Assembly: GCA_045595165.1 (NCBI GenBank)
Contig: JAZNZY010000004.1
Coordinates: forward strand, 1 to 13,817
Length of the DNA stretch: 13,817 bases
Origin: SFLA01 sp045595165
GTDB lineage: Bacteria; Bacillota; Clostridia; Oscillospirales; CAG-382
Reading direction: 5' to 3'
A program made the translations under genes and the position numbers. Numbering within the stretch: position 1 is the first letter of the stretch; every line of letters starts with the position of its first letter. The notes below the pieces were generated by a model. The model saw only the letters and a program-made list of their open reading frames with translations, was not told the origin of the DNA and ran no database searches. Shown one piece after another: positions 7,947 to 13,705 of this stretch.

Positions 7947-8593
7947 AGTTCGAACCTGTATCCCACGCCGTAGACCGATTTTATGTGGGATTTTAGATTT
8001 AATTTTTGCCTGAGCTGTTGTATGTGTACGTCTACCGTGCGGGTGGTATCGCCTTCGTAATAATAAGACCAAACCAATTCAAGCAGCCGTTCTCTGGAAA
8101 GTACTATGTTTCGATTGGTTATAAGGGTATCCAGCAGGGCAAACTCCTTTGGCGTAAGCTCAATTTCCTTTCCGTCCAGAAAAGCTTTTCTGCTTTCAAA
8201 ATCTATAAGCAGGTTGTCTATCCGCATAAAGCTTTCGTCGCGCTTGGTGCGGCGCAATACCGCCTGTACGCGGGCAAGAAGCTCGGGCATCTCAAAGGGC
8301 TTTACTATGTAATCGTCAGCACCCAGAGTAAATCCCTTCATTCTGTCTTTAAGATCGTTTTTTGCGGTAACGAATATCACCGGAACGCTTCCTGTTTGCT
8401 TTATAATATCAAACCCCGAAATCTCGGGCAGCATAACGTCAAGTATAAGCAGATCGAAAGCTTCTGTCTTTATACATTCCAATGCCTCAGCACCGTCGAA
8501 GGCGGAAACACATTTATGACCTACCAGCGTAAGGTTTTTGTATAACAGTTCGTTTATAAGAATTTCGTCTTCAACAATTAATATCCGTGCCAT
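7943..8593 (-). CDS. OmpR/PhoB-family response regulator
   Basis: 216-residue transcription factor. The receiver domain (1-118) has acidic residues E8/D9, phosphoacceptor D52 (LDVMLPEISG), T76 and K98 (KPF). The winged-helix DNA-binding domain (about 121-216) has ELTPKEFALL, SRERLLELVW, TRTVDVHIQQLRQKL and the C-terminal VYGVGYRFEL. The start at 8593 (MARILIVEDE) has an AAAGGTG ribosome binding site. The in-frame extension to 8731 runs through the promoter and terminator and is not credible. It heads the three-gene two-component operon. The promoter carries tandem TTACAA repeats, so autoregulation is likely, and the same element precedes two transporter units. Family members bind direct repeats with about 11-bp spacing, which matches those sites. 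Confidence 0.96.
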   Translation of the reverse strand: MARILIVEDEILINELLYKNLTLVGHKCVSAFDGAEALECIKTEAFDLLILDVMLPEISGFDIIKQTGSVPVIFVTAKNDLKDRMKGFTLGADDYIVKPFEMPELLARVQAVLRRTKRDESFMRIDNLLIDFESRKAFLDGKEIELTPKEFALLDTLITNRNIVLSRERLLELVWSYYYEGDTTRTVDVHIQQLRQKLNLKSHIKSVYGVGYRFEL

Positions 8594-8612
8594 AATATCA
8601 CCTTTCGTTAAC

Positions 8613-8652
8613 AGTATACCATATATAACATCGAATTGTAAGAAAATTGTAA
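8613..8652 (-). promoter_or_regulatory. Operator/promoter of the two-component operon
   Basis: On the minus strand, TTACAATTTTCTTACAA carries two TTACAA hexamers (8652-8647 and 8641-8636) with an exact 11-bp period. The second hexamer is followed, after 17 bp, by TATACT (8618-8613), a good -10. The proximal hexamer thus doubles as the -35. Predicted transcription would start around 8606, giving a leader of only about 12 nt that still includes the AAAGGTG ribosome binding site. Direct repeats at one helical turn are typical of OmpR/PhoB-type binding. Confidence 0.75.
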
Positions 8653-8655
8653 AGA

Positions 8656-8689
8656 AAAACGCCTTTGACAAAAAATTCAAAAGCGTTTT
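8656..8689 (-). terminator. Terminator of unit 3
   Basis: On the minus strand, AAAACGCTTTTGA (8689-8677) pairs with TCAAAGGCGTTTT (8668-8656) as a 13-bp stem with one G-U pair and an 8-nt loop, followed by TCTTTACAA. The T-tract is mostly inside the stem, and the site runs straight into the operator of the next operon. The A-rich ascending arm means it could also terminate on the plus strand, but no gene is there. Confidence 0.78.
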
Positions 8690-8706
8690 GAAAAGATATT
8701 GGAAAA

Positions 8707-9525
8707 TTACTCTTTGATACTTTTTACGCACACAATTCCAACTATATCACCTTGTAATTTTTCGGGCAGGACAAAAGAATCTACACCCTTCCATAATGTA
8801 TCGGTGTATTGAATGTAACGACCGATTCTGTATTCGGCGGGGTTTTTTCCGTTTTCAACGGGAACTGCGCTGCCTTCAACAAGAGAAGATTCTATATAAT
8901 ATATTTCTCCCTTATTATCAAACAGTATGAATTCCGCAGAGTAAATCAATTCTTTATCGTATGTATTTGCAACTTGGAAACTTGCAGAGATCGCAACGTG
9001 AGGTTGATCGTAAAAGTTGCCGTTTGCATCCATATATGTTTTGCCTGTACCCACTTTTACTTTACCTTTTGTGTCGAGGTATTTCGATAATGCGATTCCG
9101 TGAAATTCCTCGATTTCCAAAGTATAGCTGAATGTATCAAAGGTTTTGTTGGGCGAAAAAACAAAATAGTTTTGATACCCTGCAGCAAACCCCTCAAACA
9201 CCTTTGTTTCTCTGCCTATCTCGTTTCCGTTTTTATCTGCATAAACGCCGTTTATTTTGATTATATAGTCTTTGTCGGTGAAATTCTCTACATTAAGAAT
9301 AACAATATTGTTTCCCTTGTATTCGTATTTCTTTTGTTTAACCGCAATTCCGTTTTTTTCGGAAACATTGGATATATTGTCGTTATCGTTATAGTGAATA
9401 TCCGATTCGTCATATTGGCTTATAGGATCGACAAATACAAATGAATTGTTGTTCCCGCTTTGCTCACAGGATGAAAATGTCAACATAAAACACGCTAAGA
9501 GCATTAACGAAATATACTTTTTCAT
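8707..9525 (-). CDS. Family-X surface lipoprotein (unit 3)
   Basis: 272-residue lipoprotein. The signal ends in FSSC (C20), and DPISQYD lies at 33-39. Domain 1 (about 58-145) has KQKKYEYKGNN, ILNVENFTDKDYIIKI, DKNGNEI, FAAGYQNYFVFSPN and FDTFSYTLEI. Domain 2 (about 175-265) has ASFQVANTYDKE, FILFDNKGEIYYIES and LWKGVDSFVLPEKLQGDI. The FAAGYQNYF version of domain 1 groups it with 11362-12204 rather than with the unit 1 members. It is the second gene of a two-gene unit, 21 bp after its permease, with only a weak GGGA ribosome binding site. In units 1 and 4 the lipoprotein precedes the permease, so the order is reversed here. Signal peptidase II processing and outer-surface location follow from the lipobox. 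The ligand is unknown. Confidence 0.88.
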   Translation of the reverse strand: MKKYISLMLLACFMLTFSSCEQSGNNNSFVFVDPISQYDESDIHYNDNDNISNVSEKNGIAVKQKKYEYKGNNIVILNVENFTDKDYIIKINGVYADKNGNEIGRETKVFEGFAAGYQNYFVFSPNKTFDTFSYTLEIEEFHGIALSKYLDTKGKVKVGTGKTYMDANGNFYDQPHVAISASFQVANTYDKELIYSAEFILFDNKGEIYYIESSLVEGSAVPVENGKNPAEYRIGRYIQYTDTLWKGVDSFVLPEKLQGDIVGIVCVKSIKE

Positions 9526-9546
9526 AGCAATTCCCGCTTTCTTTGT

Positions 9547-10404
9547 TCATTTTGTTCTTTTAGAGGTTAAAATATAGCACAGTATGCTGAACACCGTTCC
9601 CAAAACTGTCAAAATCGAAATACATATAATTGCATCCTTTAAGGATGTGTCTGTGGTCTTGATAAAGGATTCAAACTTTTCGGTGTCATATAAATGCATA
9701 AAGTTTTTCAGCTTTGTAGCGATGGGAGAGCAGTAATTAAGAAATATGCCGATTTCTTTAACGCTGAACAATACAACCGCATAATTGAATAAGGCGTAAG
9801 ACAGGCTCACCATAGCAGAAACAATTGTGCTTTTGAACAGTGCACCGACAAAATACGTAAATGTTGTATAGAAAACCACACAAGGCAAAATTCTGACAAT
9901 TTGTATTCTGCCGAGCCTTATTATATTTTCAAAAATATAATTCCGATTCCTCATGCCGTCAACACCGCCGCGGGTGAAAACGTAAAGGTTGACCTGAAAG
10001 AAATTTATTGCGATTATAAGCAAATAACCGAATATAATAAGCGTGGTAAGCCTTGCGAATATGTATTGAAGGGGGTTAATACCTGCGGCTTTTTCGATTT
10101 CAAAAAAGTCATCTTTATAATCTCTGTTCAGGATAATAACCGTCATTGTTATCAAAAAAATGGGTGCAATATACAGCAGTAATGTGGTAACCGCATTGTT
10201 AAGCCACTGAACAAACACATCGTATTCAAGAACATATCGCGGGTCGGTATCTGCTATTAGTTCGTTTAGAGAAACGTCGTATTTCATGTGAAATCCTCGA
10301 ATCGCCGTTTCTGTTCCGACAAAGCATAATATAAAAAACACCAGCCAGAAGGTCGGCGACCGCAACAGGTTTTTGTATGTTGTTTTGCAGATTGTACGAA
10401 ACAT
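9547..10404 (-). CDS. ABC-2-like permease (paralog 2), first gene of unit 3
   Basis: 285 residues with about six membrane segments. Landmarks of the local family are MFRTICKTTYKNLLRSPTFW at the start, extracytoplasmic DTDPRYVL at 52-59, cytoplasmic NRDYKDDFFEIEKAAGI at 93-109, FTRGGVDGM, SYALFN, NYCSPIATK and a SKRTK end. The start at 10404 fits the paralogs exactly. An AAAGGAGG lies 12 nt upstream and a second GGAG 5 nt upstream. The frame extends to 10446 but that part overlaps the operator and lacks homology. The unit contains only this gene and a lipoprotein gene and is bounded by its own promoter and terminator, with no ATPase. It must therefore work with an ATPase made elsewhere or act without one. 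The substrate is not recognisable. Confidence 0.88.
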   Translation of the reverse strand: MFRTICKTTYKNLLRSPTFWLVFFILCFVGTETAIRGFHMKYDVSLNELIADTDPRYVLEYDVFVQWLNNAVTTLLLYIAPIFLITMTVIILNRDYKDDFFEIEKAAGINPLQYIFARLTTLIIFGYLLIIAINFFQVNLYVFTRGGVDGMRNRNYIFENIIRLGRIQIVRILPCVVFYTTFTYFVGALFKSTIVSAMVSLSYALFNYAVVLFSVKEIGIFLNYCSPIATKLKNFMHLYDTEKFESFIKTTDTSLKDAIICISILTVLGTVFSILCYILTSKRTK

Positions 10405-10446
10405 ATCTACTCCGTTCCTCCTTTGTTTTATAAGATTACTATACAA

Positions 10447-10463
10447 TTGTAAGGAAGTTGTAA
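10447..10463 (-). promoter_or_regulatory. Putative operator of unit 3
   Basis: On the minus strand, TTACAACTTCCTTACAA carries two perfect TTACAA hexamers (10463-10458 and 10452-10447) with an 11-bp period, the same as at 8636-8652. No -10 at standard spacing is obvious: TATAAA at 10432-10427 is only 14 bp away. The promoter may therefore depend on the regulator, or the -10 is elsewhere. It lies about 43 bp upstream of the permease start. Confidence 0.68.
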
Positions 10464-10464
10464 G

Positions 10465-10503
10465 AAAAAACGCCTCCTACCAAAAAATTTAAAAGCGTTT
10501 TTT
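10465..10503 (-). terminator. Terminator of unit 4
   Basis: On the minus strand, AAAAAACGC (10503-10495) pairs with GCGTTTTTT (10473-10465) as a 9-bp stem, extendable by a few U-A and G-U pairs into the 21-nt loop. It begins about 6 bp after the stop codon of the 10510-11349 permease, and its final T run leads directly into the operator of unit 3. It is weaker than the terminator at 5707-5741. Confidence 0.65.
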
Positions 10504-10509
10504 ATAAAG

Positions 10510-11349
10510 TTATGTTGTGCGTTTGCGTATGCGCAAATAAGATATAAGTATTCCAAGGGAGGCAAATACACACAAAGCGCAAAATCCGAGGATCACGTGC
10601 AGGGCGGTATCGTTATGCTTGCTCATTACAAGTTCAAAATAGCTTGTGTCTGCCATAGCGGCATAGAGGCGCAGTGCCCGCGGCATAAGGTCGAAATATC
10701 GGAAATATATCTGATACACGGGTTGCCACTTCATATGAAGGGTAAGGTGTACAAAATAAAACGCTATAACGTATGCGCTTGATGTTATCATAGCCGCAAA
10801 ACCGCTTTTGAACAGCGTGCCAATCATATACGTTACGGCAATAAAAGCAATAAGACTCGGAATACAAAGCACAAGATTCACCCGCATTATCCGTATAAAT
10901 GAATCTGCAAGATAACTCCACATACCAAGTCCTTCCACACCGCCGTGAAAGAACACGTTGAGGTGAACGAACAAAAATGAAAGCGCGGTGACCAATATTC
11001 CGTTTACCGTTACGAGTGCGGATATTCTGCCCAAAAGATAACGTATCGGCTTCATATTATATGCTTTTTCTATTTCGTAAAACATATCTCCGTAATCATG
11101 GTTGAGAATAAGCACCGTAGTTACTGCGGCAAAAAGCGGCATAGGATATATCATTATTTTTGCAACGACAATGTTGTTTATCAGGTTGTGATACGAATCA
11201 AGATCGTGCAGACGTTCGGATCCAAGCGCCGAACTCAGCATATCTCCGTTATTGTATATGATTATCCCCAGCAGTACCGCAGCCATTAACCAAAAGGTGG
11301 GAGTGCGGAAAAGGGTTTTCAACGTGTTTTTATAGGTTCTTATGAACAT
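10510..11349 (-). CDS. ABC-2-like permease (paralog 3), variant outer loop
   Basis: 279 residues, six membrane segments. It keeps the family N-terminus (MFIRTYKNTLKTLFRTPTFW), the cytoplasmic loop NHDYGDMFYEIEKAYNMK (83-100), HGGVEGLGMW, a TYMIGTLFKSGFAA segment and the RKRTT end. It is the most unusual of the four close paralogs. The first outer loop is about ten residues shorter and lacks the DTDPR(Y/F)(I/V)L motif found in the other three, having GSERLHDLDSYHNL instead. The YALFN motif of the fifth segment is also replaced. This suggests a different partner or substrate, although drift cannot be excluded. The gene is intact and has an AGAGG ribosome binding site 7 nt before the ATG. It lies 12 bp after a family-X lipoprotein gene, ends unit 4, and is followed by a terminator. 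Confidence 0.87.
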   Translation of the reverse strand: MFIRTYKNTLKTLFRTPTFWLMAAVLLGIIIYNNGDMLSSALGSERLHDLDSYHNLINNIVVAKIMIYPMPLFAAVTTVLILNHDYGDMFYEIEKAYNMKPIRYLLGRISALVTVNGILVTALSFLFVHLNVFFHGGVEGLGMWSYLADSFIRIMRVNLVLCIPSLIAFIAVTYMIGTLFKSGFAAMITSSAYVIAFYFVHLTLHMKWQPVYQIYFRYFDLMPRALRLYAAMADTSYFELVMSKHNDTALHVILGFCALCVFASLGILISYLRIRKRTT

Positions 11350-11361
11350 ATCCGTTCCTCT

Positions 11362-12204
11362 TTAATGGGGCGTGTATTCTTTTGTGTCTATAAAACAAAA
11401 TACAGCGCGGATATCGCCTTTATATTGTTCGGGCCAGACCATGGTTTCTTCTTTTGTCTGGTAAATAACTGCGTTTTTATATTCTTTTCCGATTTCAAGA
11501 TTGGGGTTGATAGGTGGACCGAACTTATATACAACCACCAACTCGTCTTGCTCGTTAAACAAAAGCATATCAACACCCACATACATTTTTTCGGTATGGG
11601 TACTGCTAAAGGTAACGCGGGCTTCCAATGTAGGGTAATATTTATTTTCGGGGTTGGGAAGCATATTCATATTTTCGTCGTAATTCGCCAGCGAGCGCGT
11701 TTCTTCCAAGCCGACAAATTTGAACTCGTATTTATTGATAATAACCTCACCGTCAAAAGCACAAGCGTTTACCGTATAGGAATATGTATCGAAAATCATA
11801 TTCGGATTAAAGAGAAAATAGTTTTGGTAGCCTGCGGCAAACTGCTCAAAAAATCTTTCCTCGGTCTTTAACTCATCACCCGCTTCGTCAAAGTAGGTCA
11901 TAGTTATGGTTATGCTCAAATTCTGCTCGGTTTCATTGGTAATATCAAGCAGAACAACGTCATTTTCCTTGTAAACGTACTTTTTGTCCTTCACCAAAAA
12001 GGTTGCGTTTTGTATTTCTACTCGGCTTGCTTCTGTATTATTATCGTTTCCTTGCGAAGTATTGCTATCGGGCTCTATCTCCACCTGAAAACGGGATTCC
12101 GAATCAAAATTACTTATGTTATAATCCGTATCGGTTTTCTCGCAGGCAAAAAGCACAGACAGACTCAATAAAAGCACGGCAATAAGTACAAATGCTTTTT
12201 TCAT
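11362..12204 (-). CDS. Family-X surface lipoprotein (unit 4)
   Basis: 280-residue lipoprotein with signal ending in VLFAC (C21). The post-signal motif is a variant, ISNFDSES at 30-37, instead of DPIxxYD. Domain 1 (about 63-152) has VKDKKYVYKEND, LDITNETEQNLSITI, FDEAGDEL, FAAGYQNYFLFNPN and FDTYSYTV. Domain 2 (about 190-275) has EARVTFSS, MLLFNEQDELVVV and MVWPEQYKGDIRAV. FAAGYQNYF makes 8707-9525 its closest relative here. AAGGAG lies upstream, and the gene follows the small lipoprotein by 15 bp and precedes a permease by 12 bp, the usual lipoprotein-permease pairing. Its partner is the permease that lacks DTDPRY, and this lipoprotein is itself the one lacking the proline in DPI. The two departures in adjacent genes may reflect co-variation, which is inference. 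Confidence 0.88.
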   Translation of the reverse strand: MKKAFVLIAVLLLSLSVLFACEKTDTDYNISNFDSESRFQVEIEPDSNTSQGNDNNTEASRVEIQNATFLVKDKKYVYKENDVVLLDITNETEQNLSITITMTYFDEAGDELKTEERFFEQFAAGYQNYFLFNPNMIFDTYSYTVNACAFDGEVIINKYEFKFVGLEETRSLANYDENMNMLPNPENKYYPTLEARVTFSSTHTEKMYVGVDMLLFNEQDELVVVYKFGPPINPNLEIGKEYKNAVIYQTKEETMVWPEQYKGDIRAVFCFIDTKEYTPH

Positions 12205-12219
12205 TTTTAACTCTCCTTT

Positions 12220-12798
12220 TTATTTAGGTATATATTGTTTTGCGTATTCATCCACCATATCTATAAACTCTTTACCGCAACGGGCAACGTAATCTCCGAA
12301 TGGGCTTCCGCCGTGGTGCATAAGTCTGTAAATATCGTTTGTATACCCGTGGGGATAACTTATGTCAATGTAGTATGCAAGGTTTTCTCTGGCAGCATCG
12401 TAATAAATGTTCAGATAAACCGCCACACGGTAATCGGTTTTCACGTCTTTGTCCGGTGCCGCATCGCGGGGATATTTTTCGCACAGTTCTTCAAAGCATT
12501 TATCAAAGGTTGAAAATATCTCAACACATATTTGTTGGTCGGTAAGCTCAAATGACTTGATCAGTTTTTGCGTTTTTTCTTCATATATCTCTATTTTCAC
12601 CTCGCGCACCATATCGTCCGTGTGGATAACGCTTTCTTCTTCGATGCTTTCGCTTTCTTTACTGTGATTTTCGGAAATTCCGCCCACAGATTCGGTGTTA
12701 ATACTGCCCGTATCGGAAATATCCTTGTCGTCTTCACAGCCGCAAATCAAAAATACCAACACGGTAAGGATAAAAATTAAAAATATCGTTTTTTTCAA
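12220..12798 (-). CDS. Small single-domain lipoprotein, TTG start
   Basis: 192-residue lipoprotein with signal ending in LICGC (C21), a Ser/Glu-rich linker to about residue 62, and one domain of about 125 residues. That domain resembles the C-terminal domain of the lipoprotein at 1727-3001: VKIEIYEEKT to FELTDQQI aligns with IIVEVQETEN to IRIDNQQHI, DYRVAVYLN aligns with DYRIIVYFN, and CGKEFIDMVDEYAKQYI aligns with GCKELAASINRIVEEIL. The start codon is TTG at 12798. No ATG or GTG gives a full signal peptide, and AGAAAGGA at 12808-12815 has a 9-nt spacer. The less efficient start may lower its expression relative to its neighbours. It is encoded between a permease and a family-X lipoprotein in unit 4. 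I do not recognise the fold or function. Cysteines C91, C101, C106 and C174 could form disulfides outside the cell. Confidence 0.85.
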   Translation of the reverse strand: MKKTIFLIFILTVLVFLICGCEDDKDISDTGSINTESVGGISENHSKESESIEEESVIHTDDMVREVKIEIYEEKTQKLIKSFELTDQQICVEIFSTFDKCFEELCEKYPRDAAPDKDVKTDYRVAVYLNIYYDAARENLAYYIDISYPHGYTNDIYRLMHHGGSPFGDYVARCGKEFIDMVDEYAKQYIPK

Positions 12799-12807
12799 TG
12801 CGTTTTT

Positions 12808-12815
12808 TCCTTTCT
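12808..12815 (-). promoter_or_regulatory. RBS supporting the TTG start at 12798
   Basis: AGAAAGGA on the minus strand lies 9 nt before TTG. The TTG is followed at once by AAAAAAACG (KKT), the usual lipoprotein signal start also seen in the neighbouring genes. This fixes the start although it is not ATG. Confidence 0.65.
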
Positions 12816-12825
12816 GCTTTGCCGT

Positions 12826-13692
12826 TTATACTGTGCGTTTGCGCATACGTAAATAAGATATAAGCACACACAAAGCACCCGTTCCCGCCATAATTCCTAT
12901 ACAGACGAGGGCGTGTAGCAGCGACGTGTTTTGACTTTGAATAAAGCTTTCAAACCCTTCTGTGCCGATCATATACAGATACATATTCAGCTTGTTGGGA
13001 ATAGGGGAGAGGTAATCAAAATAGAATCGCATATCCTTGAGCTGTAAGCGCAGTACCATATACGCCGTAAAAGAAAAGAGCGCATACCCCATTCCGCCGA
13101 TAGCTGCGGGAATTCCGCTTTTGAACAGCGCACCCAGAGAATACGTAAGCCCGATAAAAAATATTATACAAGGCAAAGCTCTGCATAGGTTCATAAGTAG
13201 TATGCGCCACGTGGAATCAAAGATATATTCCCAAATCCCCATTTCTTTTACGCCTCCTCGGGTAAATACGTATATATGAAAGAACACAAAATTCACCGCA
13301 AGAGTTATTAAAAAGCATACAGAAACAAGGGCGGTTATCCGTCCCATAATATATGCGTAAATCTTTATTCCGCCGGCTTTTTCTATTTCGAAAAAGTTAT
13401 CGCCGTAATCGCGGTTGATAATAAGCACGGCAGATATCGCCGCAAACAAAGGCACCGCATAACTGAGCAGAGTTGCCAGCGAATTGAAGCATTGTTTTAT
13501 ATAAGTGCTGTAGCTGAGTATAAAGCGGGGGTCTGTATCGTATATGGTTTCGTTAAGCGACATATCGTAATATCCGTAGGTGTATGAAAGCACGTTTTCC
13601 AGTGCTACCAATATTACGATAACCACCGTAAGCCAGAAAACAACAGAGCGAAACAGATTTTTTAAGGTTGTTTTATAAGTCTGCCAAAACAT
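12826..13692 (-). CDS. ABC-2-like permease (paralog 4)
   Basis: 288 residues, six predicted membrane segments. Landmarks: MFWQTYKTTLKNLFRSVVFW, extracytoplasmic DTDPRFIL at 52-59, cytoplasmic NRDYGDNFFEIEKAGGIK at 93-110, FTRGGVKEM, GYALFS, DYLSPIPNK in the last outer loop, and the RKRTV end. The ATG at 13692 has a GGAG 8 nt upstream and lies 13 bp after the stop of a family-X lipoprotein, so this is again a lipoprotein-permease pair. There is no ATPase gene between it and the end of unit 4. One could exist upstream of the window edge, or the ATPase at 84-962 could serve it. The substrate is unknown. Confidence 0.88.
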   Translation of the reverse strand: MFWQTYKTTLKNLFRSVVFWLTVVIVILVALENVLSYTYGYYDMSLNETIYDTDPRFILSYSTYIKQCFNSLATLLSYAVPLFAAISAVLIINRDYGDNFFEIEKAGGIKIYAYIMGRITALVSVCFLITLAVNFVFFHIYVFTRGGVKEMGIWEYIFDSTWRILLMNLCRALPCIIFFIGLTYSLGALFKSGIPAAIGGMGYALFSFTAYMVLRLQLKDMRFYFDYLSPIPNKLNMYLYMIGTEGFESFIQSQNTSLLHALVCIGIMAGTGALCVLISYLRMRKRTV

Positions 13693-13705
13693 AGTTATCG
13701 CTCCG

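Noticed and set aside
7947..8072. N-terminal extension of the histidine kinase
   Set aside because: It overlaps the conserved end of the response regulator and is rich in Arg/Lys/His. The ATGA overlap at 7946 is the natural start.
8594..8731. N-terminal extension of the response regulator
   Set aside because: The extension runs through the promoter and the upstream terminator. The receiver domain starts normally at MARILIVEDE with its own ribosome binding site.
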